Source: Croceitalea sp947503285 (GTDB taxonomy: Bacteria; Bacteroidota; Bacteroidia; Flavobacteriales; Flavobacteriaceae). Taken from it: 64,000 bases of DNA. Location of the stretch: NCBI RefSeq assembly GCF_036985505.1, contig NZ_BTGQ01000001.1, positions 1,036,456-1,100,455 of the forward strand. The letters are read 5' to 3'. The notes beneath the pieces were generated by a model. It searched no databases, was not told the DNA's origin, and saw only the letters and a program-made list of their open reading frames with translations. Of the stretch, positions 36,201 through 43,529 are shown piece by piece; the first letter of the stretch is position 1; the number at the start of each line of letters is the position of its first letter. A program made the translations under genes and the position numbers.

Positions 36201-36476
36201 AGCCACTTCAACGTTGATATAGGCAAATCCAAAATCGCTATTATCCACATTTTTAAGCACCAAACTATTAAATGGTCGATCATCCTTTCCTTGGGTGGAA
36301 GAACTGTACTCAGTAGATCCCACCAGAATCAATTGAAGCAAATCTGTCACAATACTTTTACCCGCTCCGCTTTCACCCACAAAATCAGTTCTAAAAGGAT
36401 GAAACTCGTAAAAAAACTCTTGATGATGGATAATGTTGATTGTACCCAAACTATGTATACGGGGAAACTGCTTCAT
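33267..36476 (-). CDS. jetC: JetC-like SMC/MukB-type ATPase of a Wadjet-type system
   Basis: A 1069-residue SMC-like ATPase. Walker A GESGAGKS is at 34-41, long coiled coils fill about 280-850, and the head is completed by a C-loop-like SGSTGQTYTAIALL and Walker B RFMSIDEAAGIG near 1000. This is the MukB/MksB/JetC topology with split head. Its partners would be the kleisin JetA and winged-helix JetB. It overlaps JetB and JetD by 4-bp ATGA junctions. The C-loop reads STGQ in place of SGGE, as in MukB-like proteins. Confidence 0.85.
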   Translation of the reverse strand: MKQFPRIHSLGTINIIHHQEFFYEFHPFRTDFVGESGAGKSIVTDLLQLILVGSTEYSSSTQGKDDRPFNSLVLKNVDNSDFGFAYINVEVAESKYLVLGTYIELNGKQSQAFIVQKGLDFEQDLLQPLAEPLMVDEFEKDGNWIPVRDIDLFFNVEKEIGFRAFKRFSNYHKILYKNRLLPKDITVKSALQDYAKILQAFSRKGISVKDGVDLQEFLFGKQEQAHFYREFENVVASMQDSMDSYRINRNELQIIKQKKLALNELFDLRNEKKRSESKFVGLQYTSLSFKKIQHNEELKQLIQNYFKSRAKISNLNMLSAQTKDSLEKELEILNTQLSKKIHEQSSWQIKLDSIKIVENFMRLNNLATVDELRKVYFQIQDNKNLIKRSTELEKLLSENDLLRAFESLDLQSGYGNVVLKLEKTIVEKQEEQAVNQALYKFSNIDNKKSLAYWVINNGQSLTKEQESIIWHFQELETETPKKLIKGSRYIPDPSKLMESKFKKAIDKEYFWIDLGGVNYYIKYVEERLFDGRDVDNIIKRFKNNRELLNKTITWLETQITDDIKLLKFIKGLPEPQIHFEAWLKRDSLNHKKIEIENPLLANNIEFFNMHIAEYGKKESTRLKFDEIKKEVDELIKRKGIVESLKELLHKYRYYEPNEPNELISTLSNKYNVTYSPTEQISFNFSKDNFFFDFDQQYREALQNMSVKKKVQELKDSLNDVEKRLFKIEMEYEELKTETTTKATTQEEIETAKAEFENFDVNYKAAYKAILINHVENDSKLLEQTEDFKVLARTILPNIFNDISFEENEVMDKIGEYLDDINRKNAEITKNKLVHIRDLLQDLQSEVLRQTNIVRKIDNFFRKPFAKITGGHHVSLKKQDNPRISVDWIASFLNELSVINEGLFNPTGAFLSEDENKQHASIADHIKDEYLRYSKSRKANVTLKELLNPFSYYMLNYSIRTAGGQRNSGSTGQTYTAIALLCIAKLSLTQENPEKLEKGLRFMSIDEAAGIGSNFDMLREIAEKYDYQILSLSIGLNRLTEGNQYIYRLYKNPEEDFINHHPVPIFSSQE

Positions 36477-37096
36477 TGATATTTCGATAAGATGTTCTTA
36501 ATATTCTTTATCACATCCTCATATATATAAAGAAGCCGATGGAATGATGGCAAGGTTTCGAAATAATCTCCTTTATAATCTATCCATCCAAGCTTTTTGA
36601 ACTCCAAGAGCGTTCTACCCACCATTTTATCTATTAGTTTGTCATCATCTGCCAACTTTCCTGCCTCATCAGATTTAACAATTAGTTTCAATAGCCCCTC
36701 TTCATATTCCTCATAATCAAGTGTAATGGCCTTTTTCAGCTTTTCTACAGAGTTAAGCTCTATGTATCCATCAAAGAAGATAATCTTATAAATAATGGCA
36801 CCCATTATGATATATTCGTTTTTAATGGTGTACCGACGGTTCTCAGGAATATGGTTTTCTTCCCTTGAATGATAATCCAGATAGTAAAACTGATGACCTC
36901 CCTCTCCCTTTTTTCTCAGAGGCACTCCGAACAATCTAAGATAATAGGTATTTAGTTCGTTGTAATTCTGTGCCAAGTAGTCATAAAAAAATGAATTCTC
37001 TCCATAATTTTGAATGTGCGCACCGTCTTTCAAAAGATAATCCAAGTCCCCGAAGAGTCTTTCCGAATCATCTTCAGCCAAAAAATCTAGATTCAT
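36473..37096 (-). CDS. jetB: JetB-like MukE-type subunit of a Wadjet-type system
   Basis: A 207-residue soluble winged-helix-like protein in the position of JetB/MksE (DUF4194). It carries YLLKDGAHI, FFYDYLAQNY and YYLDYHSREENHIP segments. I chose the ATG at 37096, 24 bp inside the longer frame, because it gives the same 4-bp ATGA overlap with the upstream stop that joins the other jet genes. Such MukE-like proteins bridge kleisin and DNA. The family match is by gene order and size more than by a strong motif. Confidence 0.65.
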   Translation of the reverse strand: MNLDFLAEDDSERLFGDLDYLLKDGAHIQNYGENSFFYDYLAQNYNELNTYYLRLFGVPLRKKGEGGHQFYYLDYHSREENHIPENRRYTIKNEYIIMGAIIYKIIFFDGYIELNSVEKLKKAITLDYEEYEEGLLKLIVKSDEAGKLADDDKLIDKMVGRTLLEFKKLGWIDYKGDYFETLPSFHRLLYIYEDVIKNIKNILSKYQ

Positions 37097-38439
37097 TTTA
37101 TCTTTATTATTGTTTTCCATAATCTGCTCTTAGAATTTTCAATGGTCACCGTTTCGGTCTTGAATATGGTAACATTGTATTTCTTTTGTTGATAGACTTT
37201 CTCAATAACTCCGTACATTACATGTGCTGCTCTATCAAAATCCCTATCTGTTTCAAGTACATCGAAAAAAGATTGTGATATATCCAAATGTCCATCTTTG
37301 TCCAATTGGGCCAATAATTGATTTATCCATCCGTCTATTCTTCTTAGTCCTTTGATTGTTTCCTTTAACGTAGCTTTGTTTTTACGTTGCAATTCTTCAT
37401 TCACGGGATAGCGCTTTCGCTTTTTCGAAGCTGTTGGAAAAAGCGATGTATCCCTTTTGAATACCAATAGTTTAGGTCTTCTTAGATGAGGTAGAAAAGG
37501 CCTTACTTCTTTGGGAAACTCTACCAACTTGTCGTTTCCTTTTCGTTTTACTTTGGAATATTTTAATACGAAATGGATAAATGCATCCATATTTGCACTT
37601 AGTTCTGGGCTTCGAAGGGTAGCAAACAATTGCTTTATTTTTGGTTGTATCCTATCGAGTCTTCTATCTGTACTACGGAGTTTGCTTTGTACACCACTAA
37701 AAAATTGCGAAGTATTCTCAATAAAGTCAATAACTTGCCCGTTATTGGTTTCTATTTTTATGAGCATATTGCTGATCTTATTCGTATCCTCAAAAGCAAT
37801 TCTAAGCTCACCGTTCTTTTTTTGAATGTCGGTTAAGTCATCCCTTACGGTTCGGAGCAAGTCTATTGGGTCGGTTTCTTTATTTAGAACGTCCTTCTTT
37901 AATTTTTCTACGGCAAAATCAATTTGTCGATGAAGAAATTCAGTTTGTTGTGCCAAACGGGTCTTATATACATCAAGATTTACCCTAAACCAATTTAATA
38001 ACTGTTCGTCGCTACCAAAAGCTTCTTCAAGGTCCCGTTTTAGATTGTTGCAAATAATCTCAATTTCTGTTGGGTCAAAAGTTCCCTTTAGGGTTTTCTT
38101 GGCGATTTTACAGAATGATAAGCCATAGTCTTGAAAGGAGTACAGTCTTTTTTCCTCATCGTAATTCAAGAAATACTTAAGAAGTCTTCTAATTCTTTGT
38201 TTATTACGTTCTTTAGGATAATACTTATCTCCTTTGATGCTTGTATTCTTAAATGTTGAGAAAATTGCATGGATTTCCTCTTCATCAAAAAATCCATTTT
38301 GATACTTACCTGTGATCAACCTTTCATATAAGGCAATGATTACGGTACCTTCTAATTTTTCAGGATAAAGAAGTTCATAAGTGTCAGGCCTATTGATAGC
38401 CTTTAAAAAATCAAATTCGGTGTTCTCGTTATCCTTCAA
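37093..38439 (-). CDS. jetA: JetA-like kleisin subunit of a Wadjet-type system
   Basis: A 448-residue mostly helical protein in the place of JetA/MksF. Its first half has winged-helix-like segments (FDEEEIHAIFST, RIRRLLKYFLNY), the middle is a long helix (about 190-260) and the end another wing. The kleisin closes the SMC ring by linking the two JetC heads. It ends overlapping jetB and is 38 bp downstream of the TrlF-like gene. The sequence is divergent from the well-known DUF3375 JetA, so subtype is uncertain. Confidence 0.6.
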   Translation of the reverse strand: MKDNENTEFDFLKAINRPDTYELLYPEKLEGTVIIALYERLITGKYQNGFFDEEEIHAIFSTFKNTSIKGDKYYPKERNKQRIRRLLKYFLNYDEEKRLYSFQDYGLSFCKIAKKTLKGTFDPTEIEIICNNLKRDLEEAFGSDEQLLNWFRVNLDVYKTRLAQQTEFLHRQIDFAVEKLKKDVLNKETDPIDLLRTVRDDLTDIQKKNGELRIAFEDTNKISNMLIKIETNNGQVIDFIENTSQFFSGVQSKLRSTDRRLDRIQPKIKQLFATLRSPELSANMDAFIHFVLKYSKVKRKGNDKLVEFPKEVRPFLPHLRRPKLLVFKRDTSLFPTASKKRKRYPVNEELQRKNKATLKETIKGLRRIDGWINQLLAQLDKDGHLDISQSFFDVLETDRDFDRAAHVMYGVIEKVYQQKKYNVTIFKTETVTIENSKSRLWKTIIKIK

Positions 38440-38477
38440 AATTTAGCTTGGGTTGGCGATCCTATAATCGAAATCAC

Positions 38478-41114
38478 TTAAAAGTTATACTTCTTTTTAC
38501 GTTTGTCGAAAGCTTCACGACCACCCTCCAATACTTCGCAAATATGTTCTTGAATCCCTCGTGTGTACAGTATTTCATTGATTTCTGGATTTTCCTCTTT
38601 AGTATGCTCAATAGAACCCGAAACATATTCGAATTTGAACGACTTGTTCTTCGTATCGTCTCCGTCTTGGTTGGCCACGATTATTTCCTCCGCATCCGCG
38701 CCCAAAACAAGATTTGGATTGTGCGTTACAATAATGATTTGCCGCGTTTTTTTTCGTCTTCTTAGGAACTGTACAACTTGATTGTAAATTGACCTGTTGT
38801 CTAAATCATCCTCCGGTTGATCAATTAGTATCGGACATTGGCTATCATCCAAATCAATTAGTAAACGCAATAAAACAAAAGATTTTTTACCAGGCGACAT
38901 ATCTGAAATATCGTCTCCTTGGTAGGTTACCTTATAATCATGTGAAAACCAATTCTGAAAAAGTGCGGTAACCAACTCTTTGTTCGTCATGCCCTCTCGC
39001 GCTGGAACTTTGTGGTTGACAATTTTCCAACACTCCTTGGCCAAAAATTGTTTGTGCTTTTCGAGATTTTCAAAATCATACCCTGTCAGATAATCATATT
39101 CATTTCCCCTTGTTTTTCTTCCATCCAAATATTTATTTACAAATGACCCTTGAAATCGCTCTTTCATAAAGATGGTTTGTATGTCGAATGAAAGCTCATC
39201 ATCAAAATCATTTAAATCAACTTTACTCTTGGCTTCTAAATAGAGTGAGTAATATTGTGAATTCAGCTCAGCCAACAATTCAATATTATTCTTTATCAAT
39301 GCATATGAATTTCTGATTTCCTTGTCCAATTCGGCGATTGTCATTAAAATCGCTTCTTCTTTTTCTTTCTCCTCCAATAAATCTGCCAATGCCTTTTGTT
39401 CAGCAAGAGCCGCTTGAAGCTCTGCGATACTATCTTCTAGTTCGGAAATCTCGTCTTGTAGGATATCGATTGTTGCATTAAGTCCAGCGATTTCAAGTGC
39501 GATGTTTCTTTGCCAATCAGTCTTATATTCACCCTTTTTCTTCTTTACTAAACCCTGAATGGTTGCCCGCAACTGCTCACTATTAATATTCTGGATATGT
39601 GATTCTTGAATATCAACATCAATGCTTTTTAACATATCCAGCTTCTCCTTATCCTTATTAAATAGTTCAATACTGCCACGTTTTTCTTTAATTAGCTGCG
39701 TAGTGTTGTTGAAAAGTTTAATGTCCTCAGGACTCACCTGAGATTTCTCTTGTAGAGCCTGAATTTCGGTATCTAGCTTACCTATTTGTTTAGAGATGCC
39801 ATCTTTATCGCCTAGCTCTTTTTTTTCTTTGGCCTTTTGAATGTTTACATCAATATTTTCAAAAAGTGACTTAATTGTGGATTCTATATCATCAGAAATT
39901 TGCTTTTTTCTGTCATTCAGTGATTCGTACCACTCTTTAAATTCCTGCTTTTGCAAAAGAACTTCTTGGATAATCTCATCTATATCGGAGGTCTTTTCTC
40001 CTTCATCAACAACTCGATTTAAATAGGATTGTGGAATATAAATTATCCGCTTTGTTGGGTTGTCGGGCCTTCCTAAAAAACTAATACTATCATCAGCCCA
40101 ATGTACCTCAAAACCTTTTACTGGTTTTTTGTCCTCAATTCCTACTGATGTATTGCGCTTTTTGAACTCTTCATTATCAGCGGTTCGGGCTATGCTCTTT
40201 ATCAAAATGGATTTTCCGGTCGATTTACCGCCGATGATAGCTGTTAAGTTGTTGTTTATTTCAATATAATCGGTAGTGAAGCTACTATCTTGAAACCTAA
40301 CCTTGTCTATGACTTCATAGAGCTTTTTCTCATCGGGTTTTCTGTTGGAAATTCTCACCCTGTCCTGCGGTTCATAGATTATTTGCTTCAGACCTTCAAA
40401 TGTCGGGTCTGCCTTAATCCATAATTCCGCTTTTCTCGAATAATCATTTATATTATGATTGTCAGAACAAATAATAATGGGAAGCCATTTATCAATTTTA
40501 TTGAATAGATATGGGTTCACTTTGGCCATATACCCATCTAAATCGGTCTCTTTGCCCAACTCGAACACATCTATCATTTGGGCAATATCTTCTTTTTGTG
40601 CTAAGGCATGGGGGAGAGAATGTGTAATATTTTCAATACCATTTCCTTTGCTTCCCGCATGAATGGTTACTATACCTCCTAATTCTTTGACAAGATTCAC
40701 TGTGTCGGCCAAATCACAGTATATCTCCCATGGTTTTTTGCCTTCACCTTCTATCTTTTTAATTTCTGTATTGTTTTTTATTTGGCCCCAGATATAGCCC
40801 AAATTTGATATTTCACTGAATATCGCAATGAAATGTATCGGTTCGTTTCCGCGGGCGTCGGACAAGAATTCTATTCCTGGCAAAACTGTCAGCCCTTTTG
40901 CCTTGCCCAATCTCTGTAAATATTGAATTCTCTCAACATCTATAAAGTGATGGTCCGTTACTGCAATCACCTCGATGTTGTTGTTGACCAATCCATCGAC
41001 AAGATTATCATTAGTAACACCCTTGTCCTTGTAGTCATAAGACGAGGGGGTATGAAAGTGAAGATCCCATCGTCTCCATTCAGATCCTTTGCGATATTGA
41101 TTGGTCATAGTCAT
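38478..41114 (-). CDS. TrlF-like PHP phosphoesterase/SMC-like ATPase
   Basis: An 878-residue protein fusing an N-terminal PHP metallophosphoesterase domain (HFHTPSSYDYKD with its H-x-H at 19-21, VTDHHFID, then HAGSKG and CSDNHN) to an ABC/SMC-type ATPase: Walker A GGKSTGKS at about 292-299, coiled coil 390-650, Walker B ILIDQPEDDLD near 756 and H-loop VTHNPN. Families of this layout (TrlF-type AAA-like ATPases) occur in accessory regions. It leads the operon with the Wadjet-like genes (38 bp spacer). The activity is unknown; nucleic-acid end processing or tRNA/DNA cleavage is plausible. Confidence 0.75.
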   Translation of the reverse strand: MTMTNQYRKGSEWRRWDLHFHTPSSYDYKDKGVTNDNLVDGLVNNNIEVIAVTDHHFIDVERIQYLQRLGKAKGLTVLPGIEFLSDARGNEPIHFIAIFSEISNLGYIWGQIKNNTEIKKIEGEGKKPWEIYCDLADTVNLVKELGGIVTIHAGSKGNGIENITHSLPHALAQKEDIAQMIDVFELGKETDLDGYMAKVNPYLFNKIDKWLPIIICSDNHNINDYSRKAELWIKADPTFEGLKQIIYEPQDRVRISNRKPDEKKLYEVIDKVRFQDSSFTTDYIEINNNLTAIIGGKSTGKSILIKSIARTADNEEFKKRNTSVGIEDKKPVKGFEVHWADDSISFLGRPDNPTKRIIYIPQSYLNRVVDEGEKTSDIDEIIQEVLLQKQEFKEWYESLNDRKKQISDDIESTIKSLFENIDVNIQKAKEKKELGDKDGISKQIGKLDTEIQALQEKSQVSPEDIKLFNNTTQLIKEKRGSIELFNKDKEKLDMLKSIDVDIQESHIQNINSEQLRATIQGLVKKKKGEYKTDWQRNIALEIAGLNATIDILQDEISELEDSIAELQAALAEQKALADLLEEKEKEEAILMTIAELDKEIRNSYALIKNNIELLAELNSQYYSLYLEAKSKVDLNDFDDELSFDIQTIFMKERFQGSFVNKYLDGRKTRGNEYDYLTGYDFENLEKHKQFLAKECWKIVNHKVPAREGMTNKELVTALFQNWFSHDYKVTYQGDDISDMSPGKKSFVLLRLLIDLDDSQCPILIDQPEDDLDNRSIYNQVVQFLRRRKKTRQIIIVTHNPNLVLGADAEEIIVANQDGDDTKNKSFKFEYVSGSIEHTKEENPEINEILYTRGIQEHICEVLEGGREAFDKRKKKYNF

Positions 41115-41325
41115 AATGTATAAAACCCCTTAATGTAAGGGGCTATTAATAATTAATCCAAAAAAGATGGGGCTTAATCGGCGGATTGTCTTACAATTAT
41201 ACAGAATTTTAATACGAATGGAAAGAGTAAAATAGTATTAACGAAAATATTTTGTGTGAATATCCCATTGACCAGAAGGAATGTCGAAGAATAAAAAATA
41301 TAATTTGATAATCTTTTTCAATTTC
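41115..41325. other. Upstream region of the TrlF-Wadjet operon
   Basis: 211 bp between the TrlF start codon and the next gene. It contains the hairpin at 41126-41142 and AT-rich DNA; a weak TATAATT-like block lies near 41190-41200 on the minus strand. No full TAnnTTTG box was found, so the operon promoter is not fixed by eye. Confidence 0.3.
41126..41142 (-). promoter_or_regulatory. Leader hairpin before TrlF gene
   Basis: CCCCTTA-ATG-TAAGGGG is a perfect 7-bp inverted repeat with a three-base loop, 12 to 28 bases upstream of the TrlF start. On the minus strand it is followed by TTTT, so it may act as attenuator, terminator of the upstream small genes, or protein operator. Confidence 0.45.
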
Positions 41326-41619
41326 TCAATTGGAAAAGTCTAATCCTTTTTCTATATCCTTATTATTCTTGTTTGATTGAACACTGGCAATATTTTGTGG
41401 TTTTACATTTGATTCCTGATGTTGGACATTTCCTTTATGTAGATTTTTATTTAGTTCGTTACTATATTGCATCATTCCTGCTTGTACAGCATTCATGTGA
41501 TCGTCGGTCGGCACGACACTTTTGAACATCGGAGTTTTTAGATTCAACTCTTTCGCCAATTCATATCCAAGATTGAATGCCTTTTTATACTCCTCATCAA
41601 TTTTTATATTTTCTTCCAT
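41326..41619 (-). CDS. Small hypothetical protein
   Basis: A 97-residue charged, Asn/Lys-rich protein of unknown family. The N-terminal half looks helical (YKKAFNLGYELAKELNLK); the C-terminal half is low complexity. It starts 2 bp after the HTH gene stop on the same strand, so the two are co-transcribed. Its place next to an integrase and HTH gene suggests an accessory role in the island's mobility, but no domain supports this. Confidence 0.5.
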   Translation of the reverse strand: MEENIKIDEEYKKAFNLGYELAKELNLKTPMFKSVVPTDDHMNAVQAGMMQYSNELNKNLHKGNVQHQESNVKPQNIASVQSNKNNKDIEKGLDFSN

Positions 41620-41621
41620 GG

Positions 41622-41891
41622 CTAAAAAGTTTCACGAACGTGTGCCTCGATATATTCATTAATAGAATCCCGATCGTACAGAATTACTTTCTTTTGAGGT
41701 TGGGAAAACCTGATTTTACCCTCGTCCCGCAGTTTTTGCAAAGTGGTGGTGGATTTTATTTTGAGATGAAACATTGCTTCCTCGCCGTCAATCCATTTTT
41801 CTGGCTTATCAGCTCTTTTTTGCTCTAAATATTCCACTACCTTGTCAAACAAGGCATAGAAAGCTTCTTCTTGTAGGCAAACTACTTGCAT
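41622..41891 (-). CDS. Helix-turn-helix protein (excisionase-like)
   Basis: An 89-residue protein with a MerR/Xis-type HTH_17 fold: WIDGEEAMFHLKIKSTTTLQKLRDEGKIRF followed by the wing YDRDSINEYIEAH, in the C-terminal two thirds (two segments, about 35-80). I use the ATG at 41891, three codons inside a frame opening with TTG. Its position beside the integrase fits an excisionase or islet regulator. A recombination directionality role is inferred. Confidence 0.7.
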   Translation of the reverse strand: MQVVCLQEEAFYALFDKVVEYLEQKRADKPEKWIDGEEAMFHLKIKSTTTLQKLRDEGKIRFSQPQKKVILYDRDSINEYIEAHVRETF

Positions 41892-41979
41892 CGAATACAA
41901 TTATAGAAAAGTACAAGGTACCCTAATAATCCAATTGTATTCAAATCTTTCGACAAAATAACCGAACTACTGGATGTTC

Positions 41980-43191
41980 TTAAAAGTTTACTACCTTTTC
42001 TAAGGCATCATCGGTTTCTTTGTGCATGAAATTCGATTGATAGTTAACCGTTGTTGTAATCGAAGAATGACGATACAGTTTTTGAAGCATTTGAATAGGT
42101 ATTTTATCGCCAGAAATGTTTCCAAAGCTATGACGGGCTATATGCATAGATAGTTTTTTCTCAATACCCAGTTTTTCTCCAACGATTTGCAATCGCCGGT
42201 TTAAATTTCGGGTTACGGTTTTAACCCTAGTTGCTACTCTTTTGTCATCTTTCAAATTGGTGCCTTTTAAAAAAGGAAAAACCAAATCATCCTTCCCCCT
42301 CTTTTGAGCCTCAAAATACTTAAGAATTTCTTTGGTCTTATCGGGAACGACCAATGAGACAAGTTTCCTGTTCTTCCCCATACGATAATATAAGCGATTA
42401 TCTTTAAAGTCGGACCATTTTAGTTTTATGACATCAGCAACCCGAACACCCGCAAAGTAAAAGCTCGTTAGCCATACGTACACGGCATGAAGCTGTGCTT
42501 TTGTCAAATTGTCTGCGGTTTCAAGTAATTGAACCTCTTCCTTGTTCAATCCGATTTTTTCGCTTTCAGGAAACTTAATCTGTATTTTACCTTTTCCAAA
42601 TGGGTAGTTCCTATCATCAACATGATATTCCTTTCGGGCAAAATTATAAATGGTGCGGATAAGCATTAAGTAGTTTATCGCCGTTCTTGGGGCGACTTTT
42701 CGTTCATAAAGAAGATATGCCTCGAACCTTTTCAATAAGGTGACGTCCAAATCGGTAAAGGAAAGCTCTTTTCGCCCTAAATAAGTTTTAAAAATCCCCA
42801 ACCTCTTTTCTTGATTGTATTGTTGATTGAACTTTTTTCTTTTTAGGAGATTCGCCAAAAAAACCTCACTTACTTTGAAAAAATCATATTTATCCTCTCC
42901 CACAATCTTTTTAGTGATTGTAGCTACAGATTGCTTTTTTTCGCTTGATTCAATTTCCAAAGCCATATCATGCGCTTCAGTAATCTTTTTCAAAAGCATG
43001 TTATTAAGGCGTGAAGAATTAGGATGACTTTTTTTAGCTAACCCCTTTGTTTGGTCCCAATCCTTTTCAAGAATGTACTCACCTGTAAAAAGGAACTTTG
43101 ACTTTCTATCTTTTGTTATTCGTAGGGCAATTGGGGAAGTACCGTCCTTCTTCTGATAATTCTTGCGTAATACTATCTTTACAGTCGCCAT
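41980..43191 (-). CDS. Tyrosine recombinase/integrase
   Basis: A 403-residue phage-type integrase with an arm-binding N-terminus (LRKNYQKKDGTSPIALR), a SAM-like core-binding domain (about 105-200) and the C-terminal catalytic domain. Visible catalytic residues: Arg in AGVRVADV, H-x-x-R in HIARH, His in YRHSSITTT and the Tyr in VNYQ. It is typical of Bacteroidota ICE and island integrases. It points leftward into the island and lies 175 bp from the tRNA fragment that marks attachment, so it is the enzyme that probably inserted the element. Confidence 0.9.
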   Translation of the reverse strand: MATVKIVLRKNYQKKDGTSPIALRITKDRKSKFLFTGEYILEKDWDQTKGLAKKSHPNSSRLNNMLLKKITEAHDMALEIESSEKKQSVATITKKIVGEDKYDFFKVSEVFLANLLKRKKFNQQYNQEKRLGIFKTYLGRKELSFTDLDVTLLKRFEAYLLYERKVAPRTAINYLMLIRTIYNFARKEYHVDDRNYPFGKGKIQIKFPESEKIGLNKEEVQLLETADNLTKAQLHAVYVWLTSFYFAGVRVADVIKLKWSDFKDNRLYYRMGKNRKLVSLVVPDKTKEILKYFEAQKRGKDDLVFPFLKGTNLKDDKRVATRVKTVTRNLNRRLQIVGEKLGIEKKLSMHIARHSFGNISGDKIPIQMLQKLYRHSSITTTVNYQSNFMHKETDDALEKVVNF

Positions 43192-43365
43192 AGTGTTATT
43201 TTTTGCCTTATAAAGATACGAAATCTATGTACAACATATGTACAACAAATCACGTTTTAATATGAATTTTTATGGCTTTGAATAAAAATTGAATATCCTT
43301 AAATATCTTATAAACAATTGATTATTAAATCAAATAAGCCCAAATGGATTCAAAAGACTCAGAAT

Positions 43366-43407
43366 TCATAACCCGGAGGCCGAGGGTTCAAGTCCCTCTC
43401 TCGCTAC
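43366..43407 (+). other. tRNA-Met 3' fragment, attachment site of the island
   Basis: The stretch contains CAT (43367-43369, anticodon), AACCC of the anticodon stem, a variable loop, the T-arm GAGGG-TTCAAGT-CCCTC and the acceptor strand TCTCGCT plus discriminator A. The 5' half is missing: the bases before CAT do not pair with AACCC. This is the duplicated tRNA end left by integration. An intact copy should flank the other end of the element. Confidence 0.75.
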
Positions 43408-43414
43408 GAATTAC

Positions 43415-43448
43415 AAAAGGACTTCCTTTAGAACGGAAGTCCTTTTTT
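43415..43448 (+). terminator. Intrinsic terminator after tRNA fragment
   Basis: AAAAGGACTTCC pairs with GGAAGTCCTTTT around the loop TTTAGAAC, followed by T residues. It was probably the terminator of the original tRNA gene, and marks the start of the core chromosome. Confidence 0.8.
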
Positions 43449-43529
43449 ACTTTTCAGGCAGAAATAACAAAGTGCGTACATGTATTGACATTTTGTTTCC
43501 AAATCCCATCAAAACCAAATTGTCTTGAA

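Larger units (their letters stand above)
1..43407. mobile_element. Right part of an integrative genomic island
   Basis: The right border is seen directly: a 3' tRNA-Met fragment at 43366-43407 next to an inward tyrosine integrase and an excisionase-like HTH gene. The DNA to the left carries accessory cargo (metal resistance, stress enzymes, a Wadjet-like system), while housekeeping genes begin just to the right. The intact tRNA expected at the other end is not found in the window, so the left border should lie upstream of position 1. That the whole stretch is a single element is inference; older nested insertions are possible. No conjugation genes are visible, so mobility may depend on genes outside the window. 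Confidence 0.6.

Noticed and set aside
37097..37120. Longer JetB start at 37120
   Set aside because: It would overlap JetA by 28 bp, whereas the ATG at 37096 gives the 4-bp overlap used by the other jet genes.
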